The notes under the pieces are model-generated. The model had not been told where the DNA came from. It searched no databases and worked only from the letters and a program-made list of their open reading frames with translations. A stretch of DNA of 64,000 nucleotides from Roseococcus microcysteis (lineage in GTDB: Bacteria; Pseudomonadota; Alphaproteobacteria; Acetobacterales; Acetobacteraceae). Positions within the stretch are counted from its first letter, which is position 1. Each line of letters begins with the position of its first letter. A program made the position numbers and the translations under genes. Below are positions 52,591-61,825 of this stretch, one piece after another. The DNA is taken from NCBI RefSeq assembly GCF_014764365.1, contig NZ_CP061718.1, forward strand, positions 4,046,501 to 4,110,500, given 5' to 3'.

Positions 52591-53205
52591 TCAGCCCCTG
52601 CCCAACGCCGCGCGGATGAGCGCCGCGCCGCACTGGCGCAGTGACGCCGCCGCACGCGGTTCGCCCAGATAGCTCCGCGCGGCGATGGCCCCCTCGATCA
52701 GCACGGAGAGATGGTCCGCCAGCAGCGCGGGCGAAGCGGCCCCCGCCTGCGCGGCCAGGGCCTCGATGCGGGCATGGTGGCCGCGCTTGAACTCGGCCAC
52801 CACCTGGTAGGTGGGGTGCTCCGGGTCGCGGAACTCCGCCTGCGCCAGCAGCATGGGGCAGCCGCAGACGCCGGGCGTCTCGACCTCGACGGCCATGGCC
52901 TCGATCAGCGCGTGCAGGCGGCCCTCGGCGTCCGGTGCCTTGGCCACGCTCTCTGCCACCCAGGCGTCATGCTCCGCCGCATCCTCGGCCAGGATGGCGG
53001 CGACCAGCGCGTCCTTGCTGGGAAAGTTGCGGTAGAGGCTCATCTTCGTCGCACCGGCCACGCGGCACACCTCCTCGACGCCGGTGGCGCGGATGCCCTG
53101 GCGCTCGAACAAGGCCCGCGCCGCGTCCTGGATGCGGTCAGCCGCGCTGGGCTTCGCAGCGGCGGGCTTGGCAGCGGGCGGGTGGGCGGCGGTGTCGCCG
53201 GGCAT
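52591..53205 (-). CDS. TetR family transcriptional repressor of the RND efflux operon
   Basis: 204 residues from the ATG at 53205, with a strong AAGGAGG. After an Ala/Pro/Lys-rich tail (about 1-22) comes the Tet[53 protein letters not shown]. The C-terminal ligand domain includes [18 protein letters not shown], often seen in AcrR-like repressors. It is divergent from the efflux genes across a 111-bp region containing two operator-like sequences, the classic local-repressor arrangement. Confidence 0.92.
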   Translation of the reverse strand: MPGDTAAHPPAAKPAAAKPSAADRIQDAARALFERQGIRATGVEEVCRVAGATKMSLYRNFPSKDALVAAILAEDAAEHDAWVAESVAKAPDAEGRLHALIEAMAVEVETPGVCGCPMLLAQAEFRDPEHPTYQVVAEFKRGHHARIEALAAQAGAASPALLADHLSVLIEGAIAARSYLGEPRAAASLRQCGAALIRAALGRG

Positions 53206-53257
53206 CTCGATCCTCCTTGCCTAAAGTTCATCTCGCAACGCACAAATGGTCACTTGC

Positions 53258-53302
53258 TGATACTGACCGGTAACTCTATCTGATACGAACCGGTCGGTAT
53301 CA
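53258..53302. promoter_or_regulatory. Tandem TetR-type operators
   Basis: At 53281-53302 a 22-bp inverted repeat has arms TGATAC and GTATCA around a central ACCGGT. At 53258-53274 a second copy keeps the left half and centre (TGATACTGACCGGT) but not the right arm. They sit 23 bp apart between the divergent tetR and efflux genes, the right-hand one ending just before the AGGAG ribosome site (53305-53309). Confidence 0.65.
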
Positions 53303-53316
53303 TCAGGAGATAGGCC

Positions 53317-54498
53317 ATGACCCCTCCCGCGCGCAAGGCCTCAACGCAAGACGATAGCCTTTGGCTGTCATGGCTGGCCCGCTTCCAGGGCGCGGCGGTG
53401 GGCGCCGCCATGATCGTGGCCGCGCCCATGGCCCTGGCCCAGCCCGCGCCGCCCTCCGTCACGGTGGCGGCACCTTTGTCCCGCCCCGTGACCGAATGGC
53501 AGGAACACACCGCGCGCATCGAGCCCTCCGCGCGCGTGGACATCCGCCCCCGCGTCTCCGGCCAGGTGGCCGAGGTGCATTTCACGGATGGCGCCATCGT
53601 CCGCGCCGGCGAATTGCTGTTCACGCTGGACCAGCGCCCCTTCGCCATCGCGCTGGAGAATGCGCGGGCCGAGGTCGCGCGCAACCAGGCGCGCGTCCTG
53701 CTCGCGCGGCAGCAGGTGGCGCGCTACGAGCCGCTCGCCGCCAGCCGCATCGCCCCCCAGGCCGAGATCGACACCCGCCGCGCCAATCTGCGCGAGGCCG
53801 AGGCCGGGCTCGCCGCCGCCCAGGCCGCTGAGCGCCAGGCGGCGCTGGACCTCGAATTCACCGAAATCCGCGCCCCCCGCCCCGGCCGCGTCAGCGACCG
53901 CCGGGTGGATGCGGGCAACCTGGTGCAGCAGGGCGAGACGGCGATGACGACGCTGCTGGCGCTGGACCCCGTCTACGTGACCTTTGACGCCAGCGAGGCC
54001 GAATACCTCCGCCAGGCGCGCTCCGCCCGCGCCGGGCTGCGCGGCGCGAGCCTGCCCATCCAGCTGCGCCTGATGGACGAGGCCGAGTTCAGCCGCGAAG
54101 GCCGCGTGGATTTCGTGGACAGCGCCTTCGACCCGCGCAGCGGCACCATCCGCATCCGCGCCGTGATGCCCAACCCGGACCTGTTCCTGACGCCCGGCGG
54201 CTTCGCCCGCATCCGCCTCTCGACCGGCGAGGAGCCGGCCCTGCTGGTGCCCGATGCCTCCGTCATGGCGGACCAGACCGGGCGCATGGTGCTGACCGTG
54301 GCCCCCGACGGCACGGTGACGCCGCGCCAGGTGCGCCTCGGCCAGCTCAGCGAGGGGCTGCGCGTGGTCCGCAGCGGCCTGGCACCCGGGGACCGCGTCA
54401 TCATCGGCGGCCTGCACCGCGCGCGGCCCGGCATGCGCGTGACGGCGGAGCCCGGGAATATCGGCCCCGGCCCCTTCGCCGCCGCCACCCAGCGCTGA
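53317..54498 (+). CDS. RND efflux periplasmic adaptor (membrane fusion protein)
   Basis: 393 residues from the ATG at 53317. A signal-like hydrophobic stretch (about 24-43) is followed by the HlyD/AcrA core: EHTARIEPSARVDIRPRVSGQVAEVHFTDGAIVRAGELLFTLDQRPF (lipoyl half), an alpha hairpin with RLQQ-type heptads (about 100-155), then EIRAPRPGRVSDRRVDAGNLVQ and LTPGGFARIRL (barrel). It lacks a clear lipobox. It links the inner-membrane pump to an outer-membrane channel, which is not encoded in this cluster. Confidence 0.93.
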   Translation: MTPPARKASTQDDSLWLSWLARFQGAAVGAAMIVAAPMALAQPAPPSVTVAAPLSRPVTEWQEHTARIEPSARVDIRPRVSGQVAEVHFTDGAIVRAGELLFTLDQRPFAIALENARAEVARNQARVLLARQQVARYEPLAASRIAPQAEIDTRRANLREAEAGLAAAQAAERQAALDLEFTEIRAPRPGRVSDRRVDAGNLVQQGETAMTTLLALDPVYVTFDASEAEYLRQARSARAGLRGASLPIQLRLMDEAEFSREGRVDFVDSAFDPRSGTIRIRAVMPNPDLFLTPGGFARIRLSTGEEPALLVPDASVMADQTGRMVLTVAPDGTVTPRQVRLGQLSEGLRVVRSGLAPGDRVIIGGLHRARPGMRVTAEPGNIGPGPFAAATQR

Positions 54499-54528
54499 CC
54501 CTTCACCGTTCCGCCAAAGGCCGCCCCG

Positions 54529-57500
54529 ATGCGCTTCGCCCGCTTCTTCATTGATCGCCCGGTCTTCGCCGCGGTGATTTCCATCGCGATCACGCTGATC
54601 GGCGCCATCACGGCCTTCCGGCTGCCGGTGTCCGAATACCCCGAGATCGCGCCGCCCAGCGTGACCATCACCGCCATGTATCCCGGCGCCACCGCCGAGA
54701 CGATCGCCGAAACCGTGGCCGGGCCCATCGAGCAGGAGGTGAACGGCGTGGACGGGCTGCTCTACGTCACCTCCCAGGCGACGGGCGACGGGCGCCTCAC
54801 CGTCACCGTCGTCTTCCGCCAGGGCGTGGACGCGGACCAGGCGCAGGTGCTGGTGCAGAACCGCGTGGCGGTGGCCGAGCCGCGCCTGCCCGAGGAGGTC
54901 CGTCGCCTCGGCATCACCGTGCGCAAGGCGAGCCCGGACTTCCTGCTGGTGATCCATATCACCTCGCCCGATGGCAGCCGGGACCATGAATACATCTCCA
55001 ACTACGCCACGCTGAACATCCGCGACCGCCTGGCGCGCATCGAGGGCATCGGCGACACGCAGATGTTCGGCGCGCGCGACTACGCCATGCGCGTCTGGCT
55101 CGACCCCGACCGCATCGCGGCGCGCGGGCTGACGGCGGGCGAGGTGGTGCAGGCGCTGCGCGCCACCAATGTGCAGGTGGCCGCCGGCGCGCTGGGCCAG
55201 GCGCCGCGCGCCGAGACGGCCGGCGCCTTCGAATTCGCGGTGCTGACGCAAGGCCGCCTCGCCACGCCGGAGGAATTCGGTGAGCAGGTGATCGCGACCG
55301 GCGAGGGCGGCGCGCCGCTGCGCCTGCGCGACGTGGCGCGGGTCGAGATCGGCGCGAACGACTACACGGTGAACGCGCTGCTGAACAACCAGCTCGCCAC
55401 CGCCATCGTGCTGTTCCAGCGCCCGGGCAGCAACGCGCTGGACACCGCGGCCGCCGTGCGCGCGAGCATGGAGGAAGCCGCGCAGAGCTTCCCCGCCGGC
55501 ATCGGCTACAGCATCGTCTATGATCCCACGCGCTTCATCGCGCAGAGCATGCAGGCGGTGCTGGTCACCTTCGCCGAGGCGGTGCTGCTGGTGGTGCTGG
55601 TGGTCATCCTCTTCCTGCAGAACTGGCGCGCGGCCATCATTCCGCTGCTGGCCATCCCGGTCTCCATCATCGGCACCTTCGCGGTGCTGCTGGCGCTGGG
55701 CTTCACGCTGAACACGCTGACCATGTTCGGGCTGATCCTCGCCATCGGCATCGTGGTGGATGACGCCATCGTGGTGGTGGAGAATGTGGAGCGGCACATG
55801 GCCGGTGGCTTGTCGGCGCTGGAGGCCGCGCGCCGGACGATGGACGAGGTGGGCTTCGCCCTCATCGCCATCGCGCTGGTTCTGGTCGCGGTCTTCGTGC
55901 CCACGGCCTTCATCCCCGGCATTTCCGGCGCCTTCTACCAGCAATTCGCGGTGACCATCTCGGTGGCCACCATCTTCTCCGCCATCGTCTCGCTCACGCT
56001 GTCGCCGGCGCTGGCGGCCATCATGCTCAAGCCGCACACGCATCACGCGGGGCCGCGTCCGCTTCTGCTGCGGCCATTCGGCGCCTTCGCGCGCGGCTTC
56101 AACTGGGTCTTCGACCGGATGTCCATCGGTTATGGCGGGCTGACGCGGCGGCTGGTGCGCCTCCCGGTGATGCTCATGCTGATCTATGGCGGGCTGCTGG
56201 CGGCGACCGGCTGGACCGTGACGGCCACACCCACGGGCCTCATTCCCCCGCTGGACCGCGGCTACTTCATCGCGGCCTTCCAGCTCCCGCCCGGCGCCAA
56301 CCTCTCGCGCACCGATGCCGTGGTGCGGCGCGCCTCGGATGCCATCATGGCGACGCCGGGTGTCGCGAGCGCCGTGGCCTTCGTGGGCTTCGACGGCGCC
56401 ACCTTCACCAACGCGCCCAATTCGGGCGTGATCTTCGCGAGCCTGGAACCCTTCGAGGACCGCTCCGCGCAGGGCCTGACGGCGGGCGGCATCCTGGCCG
56501 ACCTGCAAGGCCGGCTGATGGGCGATCCGGATGCGCTGGTCTTCGTCCTCGCCCCGCCCTCCGTGCCCGGCATCGGCACCGGCGGCGGCTTCAAGCTGAT
56601 GATCCAGGACCGCGCCGGCCGCGGCCCCCAGGCCATGGAGGCCGCGCTGCACGCGGTGATGGGCGCGGCCAACCAGACGCCCGGCATCGCCTTCGCCTTC
56701 AGCCTGTTCAACACCAACACGCCCCAGGTCCGCACGCACATTGATCGCGCGCGGGCGGAAATGCTCGGCGTGCCGGTCAGCCGCGTGCATGAGGCGATGG
56801 GCGTCTATCTCGGCTCCGCCTTCGTGAACGACTTCAATCTGCTCGGCCGCACCTGGCGCGTGACCGCCCAGGCCGACGCGCCATATCGCACCGGCATCGA
56901 GGACATCGCCCGGCTGCGGACCCGCAGCGAGAGCGGCGCGATGGTGCCGCTGGGCAGCCTGGCCACCTTCCAGGAGACCTCCGGCCCCTACCGCATGCCG
57001 CGCTACAACCTGTTCCCGGCCGTGGAATTGCAGGGGGCCGCCATGCCGGGCGTCTCCACCGGACAGGCCATCGCGCTGATGGAGCGCGTGCTGGCGGAAA
57101 GCCTGCCCGAGGGCTTCACCTATGAATGGACCGAGATCGCCTTGCAGGAGAAGCTGGTGGGCAACACCGCGCCCATCGCCTTTGGGCTCGCTGTGGTCTT
57201 CGTCTTCCTCGTGCTGGCGGCCATGTATGAGAGCTGGCTGCTGCCGCTCGCCATCGTGCTGATCGCGCCCATGTCGGTGCTGGCCGCCCTGATGGGGGTG
57301 CGCTACGCCGGGCTCGACAACAATGTGCTGGTGCAGGTCGGGCTGGTGGTACTGGTGGGGCTGGCCGCCAAGAACGCCATCCTCATCGTCGAGTTCGCCC
57401 GCCAGGCGGAGGCCGAGGGCGCGAGCCGCTGGGATGCCGCGGTGGCGGCCGCGCGCACCCGGCTGCGCCCCATCCTGATGACGAGCCTGGCCTTCATCCT

Positions 57501-57696
57501 GGGCGTGCTGCCGCTGACCATCGCGACCGGCGCCGGCGCGGAGATGCGGCAGAGCCTGGGTGTCGCGGTATTCTACGGGATGCTGGGCGTGACCCTGTTC
57601 GGGCTGCTGTTCACGCCGGTGTTCTACGTCGTCGCGCGCGCGCTGGCGCGGCGGCGGGGGGCGCGCGCCGTGGCGGCCGGCCAACATGTCACGTGA
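54529..57696 (+). CDS. RND multidrug efflux permease (HAE1/AcrB family)
   Basis: 1055 residues. It opens MRFARFFIDRPVFAAVISIAITLIGAITAFRLPVSEYPEIAPPSV, the HAE1 first helix and porter domain. The proton-relay Asp pair is in LILAIGIVVDDAIVVVENVERHM (fourth helix), and the second half has GLAAKNAILIVEFARQ and MTSLAFILGVLPLTIATGAGAEM. Twelve membrane helices and two large periplasmic loops are expected. It follows the adaptor by 30 bp. No outer-membrane factor follows, so it probably borrows one. Confidence 0.96.
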   Translation: MRFARFFIDRPVFAAVISIAITLIGAITAFRLPVSEYPEIAPPSVTITAMYPGATAETIAETVAGPIEQEVNGVDGLLYVTSQATGDGRLTVTVVFRQGVDADQAQVLVQNRVAVAEPRLPEEVRRLGITVRKASPDFLLVIHITSPDGSRDHEYISNYATLNIRDRLARIEGIGDTQMFGARDYAMRVWLDPDRIAARGLTAGEVVQALRATNVQVAAGALGQAPRAETAGAFEFAVLTQGRLATPEEFGEQVIATGEGGAPLRLRDVARVEIGANDYTVNALLNNQLATAIVLFQRPGSNALDTAAAVRASMEEAAQSFPAGIGYSIVYDPTRFIAQSMQAVLVTFAEAVLLVVLVVILFLQNWRAAIIPLLAIPVSIIGTFAVLLALGFTLNTLTMFGLILAIGIVVDDAIVVVENVERHMAGGLSALEAARRTMDEVGFALIAIALVLVAVFVPTAFIPGISGAFYQQFAVTISVATIFSAIVSLTLSPALAAIMLKPHTHHAGPRPLLLRPFGAFARGFNWVFDRMSIGYGGLTRRLVRLPVMLMLIYGGLLAATGWTVTATPTGLIPPLDRGYFIAAFQLPPGANLSRTDAVVRRASDAIMATPGVASAVAFVGFDGATFTNAPNSGVIFASLEPFEDRSAQGLTAGGILADLQGRLMGDPDALVFVLAPPSVPGIGTGGGFKLMIQDRAGRGPQAMEAALHAVMGAANQTPGIAFAFSLFNTNTPQVRTHIDRARAEMLGVPVSRVHEAMGVYLGSAFVNDFNLLGRTWRVTAQADAPYRTGIEDIARLRTRSESGAMVPLGSLATFQETSGPYRMPRYNLFPAVELQGAAMPGVSTGQAIALMERVLAESLPEGFTYEWTEIALQEKLVGNTAPIAFGLAVVFVFLVLAAMYESWLLPLAIVLIAPMSVLAALMGVRYAGLDNNVLVQVGLVVLVGLAAKNAILIVEFARQAEAEGASRWDAAVAAARTRLRPILMTSLAFILGVLPLTIATGAGAEMRQSLGVAVFYGMLGVTLFGLLFTPVFYVVARALARRRGARAVAAGQHVT

Positions 57697-57994
57697 TGCA
57701 CGCGCGGGGTGATCTGCCAGGAAAGCCCCCAGCGCTCCTTGCACCAGCCGCAGTCGCCTCCTGCCCGCCATCACCGGCTATCGGGAGGCGCGTCCGGCCA
57801 GCCGCGCGACACCGCACGCTGATGGCCGCGCTCGCTTTCCTGACCTCGGGCGCATAGGTGCGGTTCCCGGAGTTCCGCTGCGCCCCGTTGGCGGGCGGCA
57901 AAAAGAAAGCTTGGCGCGGAAGGAATGATGCGGCTGAGCGGAGCGAAGTCGAACCGGCGCGATGGGTTGGCGGGCGGCATGGCGCGGAAGGAAA
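57697..57994. other. 298-bp gap without a supported gene
   Basis: Between the efflux permease and tRNA-Phe. No coding frame has convincing codon structure and no terminator with a T tract is seen. It contains GC-rich sequence with some short A tracts (GGCAAAAAGAAAG near 57899). Nothing recognisable. Confidence 0.5.
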
Positions 57995-58070
57995 TGGTGC
58001 CCAGGGCCGGAATCGAACCAGCGACACTGCGATTTTCAGTCGCATGCTCTACCAACTGAGCTACCTGGGC
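57995..58070 (-). tRNA. tRNA-Phe (anticodon GAA)
   Basis: 76 nt with encoded CCA (complement of 57995-57997). The acceptor GCCCAGG pairs with CCTGGGC. D arm AGCTCAGTTGGTAGAGC; anticodon stem GCGAC... with loop CTGAAAA and GAA in the centre; T loop TTCGATT. It decodes UUC and UUU. Confidence 0.97.
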
Positions 58071-58085
58071 GCCGTTGGTCGCGGG

Positions 58086-58114
58086 GTGATAGCCAAGCCC
58101 GGCCGGGCTGTCCA
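58086..58114 (-). promoter_or_regulatory. Candidate promoter of tRNA-Phe
   Basis: On the minus strand TGGACA (complement of 58109-58114), 17 bp, then TATCAC (complement of 58086-58091), about 16 bp before the mature 5' end. The spacer contains the palindrome AGCCCGGCCGGGCT. The -10 is identical to that before tRNA-Ser. Confidence 0.45.
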
Positions 58115-58117
58115 CCC

Positions 58118-58300
58118 TCACCCGCGCGGGTTTTCGTCCTCATCGGCCTCGGTGGCGGGAATGGCGTAGCCGCCGGTGAACCAACGCCCCAGATCCACCT
58201 GCCGGCACCGCTCCGAGCAGAAGCTGGCGCGCCGTTGGCCGGGCTCGCGCGGGGCCGGGATGGGGCGGCGGCAGATGGGGCAGGGGCGGGGTTCAGGCAT
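58118..58300 (-). CDS. yacG: DNA gyrase inhibitor YacG (zinc protein)
   Basis: 60 residues. The four zinc cysteines are in CPICRRP and SFCSERCRQVDLGRWFTGGYAIP, exactly the YacG arrangement, and an acidic C-terminus (EADEDENPRG) follows. YacG binds the GyrB C-terminal region and inhibits gyrase in E. coli. Its start overlaps the end of the RNase E/G-like gene by 8 bp, so it is translationally coupled. Confidence 0.93.
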   Translation of the reverse strand: MPEPRPCPICRRPIPAPREPGQRRASFCSERCRQVDLGRWFTGGYAIPATEADEDENPRG

Positions 58301-59357
58301 CGGTCACCTCGGGCTGGGCGGCCTCGCGCAGGGCCAGTTCGTGGCGGGTGTCCTCGGCATATTCCTCCAGCGCGCCGGGCAGGGCGCGCAGCGCCTCCAG
58401 CACACGGGCGGGGGCGTGCAGGGCCATCCGCCGGGCGGGGGCGGCCGCCGCCTCCCGCGCCGCCTGGCGCAGCAGGGCCAGGCCCTGGGCGAGCGCCTGG
58501 TCGGCCAGCACCTCGTGCAAGGGCGGGTGGATTCGCCTCCGCCGCATCTCGAACAAGCCCAGCGGGCCGAGGCCCAGATACTCCACCAGCGAATCGCCGC
58601 CCAGCGCGGCGCGCAGCGCCGGTTCCAGCGCCGCCCGCTGCCTGGTCGTGAGCCCCGCCACATCGAGCAGGATGGGCCCCGCCAGATCCCGCAGCCGCAT
58701 CTGCCGCGCGAATTCGGGGATGGCGCGGGCATTCACCACGGCGGGGTCCGCGCCGCCCGAATCGACATCCACCGCCGTCAGCGCGGGCAGGGGCGAGATG
58801 ATGAGCCGCCCGCCGCCTTCCAGCGCTACCGCCGGGCCGTGCAGCGCCTCGATCTCGGTCTCCAGCGCATCGTCGAAGGGGGGGGCGAGGGAGGCGCGCG
58901 GGCCCAGCGTGGCGCGCAGGCGGGCCAGTTCGGCGGGGCTGTCGGTCAGCACGCGCGCCTCGGGGAATTGCGCGGCCCAGCGCAGCGCCTGGTCGGGGCC
59001 GCGCGCCAGGACGCCCTCGCCGGGCAGGTCCGCCACACGGGCCGAGACGCGGGCGCCCTTGCCGCCCTGGGCGGCGCGGAGGATGCGCAGGGGAAGGCGC
59101 GTGCCCTCGGGCGGCAGGCGGCGCGCCTCGGTCTCATTGGCGGGCAGGAAGCCGCTTTCTCCACCCGGTAGCTCGACGAAGGCGCCGGACAGGGCGGGCA
59201 TCACGGCCACCACGCGCCCACGCACCACATCGCCCACGCCATCCGGGCGGCCAGGGCGTTCCAGGCGGAAGCCTTGCAGCACCCCATCCCGCAGCAGCGC
59301 CACCCGGCGCTCGCCGGGGGCGCGGCCGACATGGATCTCGGTCAGGGGCGCAGCCAT
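58293..59357 (-). CDS. Ribonuclease E/G-like protein (divergent, short)
   Basis: 354 residues from the ATG at 59357, overlapping maf by 16 bp. An S1-like N-terminal part (GDVVRGRVVAVMPALSGAFVELPGGESGFLPANE) is followed by the RNase E/G catalytic fold, with LTAVDVDSGG corresponding to the first catalytic Asp region. The second region reads ILLDVAGLTTRQR where RNase E has IDFIDM, so one acidic residue is replaced by Gly. The CPxC zinc-link is also absent. Catalytic competence is therefore doubtful. The maf-RNase-yacG order is conserved in Alphaproteobacteria. Confidence 0.85.
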   Translation of the reverse strand: MAAPLTEIHVGRAPGERRVALLRDGVLQGFRLERPGRPDGVGDVVRGRVVAVMPALSGAFVELPGGESGFLPANETEARRLPPEGTRLPLRILRAAQGGKGARVSARVADLPGEGVLARGPDQALRWAAQFPEARVLTDSPAELARLRATLGPRASLAPPFDDALETEIEALHGPAVALEGGGRLIISPLPALTAVDVDSGGADPAVVNARAIPEFARQMRLRDLAGPILLDVAGLTTRQRAALEPALRAALGGDSLVEYLGLGPLGLFEMRRRRIHPPLHEVLADQALAQGLALLRQAAREAAAAPARRMALHAPARVLEALRALPGALEEYAEDTRHELALREAAQPEVTDA

Positions 59358-59917
59358 CCGCAGCCGCGCAGGAGCTGGGCCGTCTCGAAGAGCGGCAGCC
59401 CCACCACGTTGGAATGGCTGCCCGAGAGGAAGCGCACGAACATCTCGGCCCTTCCCTGGATGGCGTAGCCGCCGGCCTTGCCCTGCCATTCGCCGGTTTC
59501 GACATAGGCGTTGATCTGCTGGTCGGTCAGGCGCTGGAAGGCGAGGGTGGTGCTGACTAGGCGCTGCCGCAGCGCGCCATCGGGCAGGCGGAGCGCCACG
59601 CCCGTATGCACCTGGTGCCGCCGGCCCGAGAGCAGGGTGAGGAAACGCCGGGCTTCCTCCGCATCCGCGGGCTTGCCCAGGATGCGGCGGCCCACGCCCA
59701 CCACGGTGTCGGCTGCGAGCACCAGGGCGCCGGGGGCCTCCACGGCGCGGGCCTTGGTCTCGGCCAGGCGGCGCGCCAGCAGGCGCGGCAGCTCGGCCTT
59801 CAGCGGCGTCTCGTCCACATCCGCCGGGGCCACGCGGTCCGGCACCACGCCGATGCGCGCCAGCAGCTCCAGGCGGCGGGGGCTGGCGGAGGCGAGGAGG
59901 AGGGGGGTGTCAGGCAT
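59342..59917 (-). CDS. maf: Maf family nucleoside triphosphate pyrophosphatase
   Basis: 191 residues. It opens LLLASASPRRLELLARIG with the SxSPRR motif, has the VDE segment in ADVDETP, then KARAVEAPGALVLAADTVV and YVETGEWQGKAGGYAIQGRAEMFVRFLSGSHSNVVGLPL, all standard Maf features. The protein hydrolyses non-canonical or modified NTPs. A 221-bp gap separates it from infA. Confidence 0.95.
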   Translation of the reverse strand: MPDTPLLLASASPRRLELLARIGVVPDRVAPADVDETPLKAELPRLLARRLAETKARAVEAPGALVLAADTVVGVGRRILGKPADAEEARRFLTLLSGRRHQVHTGVALRLPDGALRQRLVSTTLAFQRLTDQQINAYVETGEWQGKAGGYAIQGRAEMFVRFLSGSHSNVVGLPLFETAQLLRGCGWLRP

Positions 59918-60104
59918 CAGGGGGTCCGGCGTTCAGCGGCAGGCACGGGTGGCGTCCAGCCAGCGCAACGGCAGGCCCGTGGCGCCCCTCGCCCACGCTC
60001 CGGCCGCAAGGCGGCCGGCGGCGCCCGTGGCACCTGACGGCAGTCGCCACCGAAACGCGCCGAAAGCCAAGCCGCCGGAGGCGGCGCCCGGCGCCTGAGG
60101 GCAT

Positions 60105-60156
60105 CAAAAAAACGTTTCGGTTCAAGTGAGCCGCAGGCTCACTTGAACCGAAACGT
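60105..60156 (-). terminator. infA terminator whose stem includes the end of the coding sequence
   Basis: A perfect 21-bp stem, 60136-60156 with 60112-60132, and a 3-nt loop. The first arm contains the last five sense codons and the stop of infA. On the minus strand the second arm is followed by a T tract of six (complement of 60106-60111). This is the longest perfect stem among the intrinsic terminators in the window. Confidence 0.88.
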
Positions 60157-60357
60157 GATTCTTCCCTTGGTCAGGTCATAGGGCGTCATTTCGACATTCA
60201 CACGGTCGCCCGCCAGCACCCGGATGCGGTTCTTGCGCATCTTCCCCGAGGTGTGGGCCAGGACCATGTGCTCATTGTCCAGCTTCACGCGGAACATGGC
60301 GTTGGGCAAAAGTTCAACGACCTGGCCGCTGAACTCAATCATATCCTCTTTCGACAT
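60139..60357 (-). CDS. infA: Translation initiation factor IF-1
   Basis: 72 residues, the invariant IF-1 size. [30 protein letters not shown] and [38 protein letters not shown] form the S1/OB fold and match the family almost residue for residue. It binds the ribosomal A site during initiation. It is transcribed alone or with upstream hisD and ends in its own strong terminator. Confidence 0.99.
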   Translation of the reverse strand: MSKEDMIEFSGQVVELLPNAMFRVKLDNEHMVLAHTSGKMRKNRIRVLAGDRVNVEMTPYDLTKGRITFRFK

Positions 60358-60453
60358 TCGCTTCCTTGGGCATCTCGGGGTGGGCGCGGATGATCGCGCC
60401 GCGGTCAGCCCCCGGCGCCGGCGGGGCCTAGATGCGCCCGGAACGAGCGATGG

Positions 60454-61773
60454 TCAAGTTTTGGCCATCATCCCCGGCGCGTTGCTTTGCAGCCGGGTGG
60501 AGACGCTGAGGCCATGCGCCCCCAACCCCTCCGCCTGCGCCAGCGCCACCGCGGCCGGCCCGATGGCGGCGAGGCCCGCCTCGCTGCACTCCACCCAGGT
60601 GGTGCGCTTCAGGAAATCGAAGACGGAAAGCCCCGAGGCGAAGCGGCTGGTGCGCCCCGTGGGCAGCACATGGTTGGGCCCGGCCACATAGTCGCCGATG
60701 GCCTCGGGCGTGTGGCGGCCCAGGAAGGCCGCGCCCGCGTGGCGGATTTTTCCGAACAGCGCGCGGGGGTTGGCCACCATGATCTGCAAATGCTCGGGGG
60801 CGAGGCGGTTGGTCAGCGCCGCCGCCTCCTCCATGTCGCGCACCAGGATCACGGCGCCGTGGTCGCGCCAGGATTCGCCGGCGATGCCCGCGCGCGGCAG
60901 GGTCTCCAGCTCACGCGCAACGGCGGCGGCGACGGCGTCGGCGAAAGCCGTGTCATCGGTGATGAGGATGGACTGCGCCGCCTCGTCATGCTCCGCCTGG
61001 GCCAGCAGGTCGAGCGCCACATGGTCCGGGTTGTTGTCGCCATCGGCGAGGATGACCACCTCGGACGGGCCGGCGATGGAATCGATGCCCACGCGGCCGA
61101 ACACCTGGCGCTTCGCTTCGGCCACATAGGCATTGCCCGGCCCCACGATGCGGTCCACGGGCGCGATGCTCCGCGTGCCCCAGGCCAGGGCCGCCACCGC
61201 CTGCGCCCCGCCGACGCGCCAGATCTCCGACACACCCGCGCGATGCGCGGCGGCCAGCACCAGCGGGTTGATGGCGCCCTCGGTGGCCGGCACGGCGATG
61301 GCGATGCGCCCCACCCCCGCCACCCGCGCCGGCAACGCGTTCATCAGCACCGAGGAGGGGTAGGCCGCCTTGCCCCCCGGCACATAGAGGCCCACCGCAT
61401 CCAGCGCGCCCCAGCGCATACCGACCGCCACGCCATCGGTGCCGGGGAGGTCGAGGTCGGTGGGAAGCTGCGCCCGGTGAAAGGCCTCGATGCGCGCGGC
61501 CGCCACGTCCAGCGCGGCCAGCAGGTCAGGGGGGATGGAGGCCAGCGCGGCCTCCACCTCGGCCTCCGTCACGCGCAGGGCCGCGGCGCTTTCCGGCGCC
61601 CAGCCATCCCAGCGCGCGGTGTAGCGCAGCAGCGCCGCATCGCCCTCTTCGCGCACGGCGGCGATGATGGCGGAGACCGCCGCATCCACCCGCGTCGTCG
61701 TGTCGCGGCCGTCTTCCAGGATGGCGGTGAAGGCGGCCTCGAAGCCGGCATCCGTGGTGGAGAGGCGCTTCAT
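60454..61773 (-). CDS. hisD: Histidinol dehydrogenase
   Basis: 439 residues. Family signatures are the NAD-binding VDRIVGPGNAYVAEAKRQVFGRVGIDSIAGPSEVVILAD and the zinc/catalytic histidine region HAGAAFLGRHTPEAIGDYVAGPNHVLPTGRTSRFASGLSVFDFLKRT. It catalyses the last two steps of histidine synthesis (histidinol to histidine). It lies 52 bp after hisG. Confidence 0.98.
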   Translation of the reverse strand: MKRLSTTDAGFEAAFTAILEDGRDTTTRVDAAVSAIIAAVREEGDAALLRYTARWDGWAPESAAALRVTEAEVEAALASIPPDLLAALDVAAARIEAFHRAQLPTDLDLPGTDGVAVGMRWGALDAVGLYVPGGKAAYPSSVLMNALPARVAGVGRIAIAVPATEGAINPLVLAAAHRAGVSEIWRVGGAQAVAALAWGTRSIAPVDRIVGPGNAYVAEAKRQVFGRVGIDSIAGPSEVVILADGDNNPDHVALDLLAQAEHDEAAQSILITDDTAFADAVAAAVARELETLPRAGIAGESWRDHGAVILVRDMEEAAALTNRLAPEHLQIMVANPRALFGKIRHAGAAFLGRHTPEAIGDYVAGPNHVLPTGRTSRFASGLSVFDFLKRTTWVECSEAGLAAIGPAAVALAQAEGLGAHGLSVSTRLQSNAPGMMAKT

Positions 61774-61825
61774 GCCGCCTCCGATCGCCGGAGGGCCTCG
61801 GCCCGGAGGCGTGAATCGGTGGCCA

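Noticed and set aside
53368-57774. A 1468-codon frame antisense to the efflux genes
   Set aside because: His/Gln/Arg-rich antisense product typical of high-GC shadow frames.
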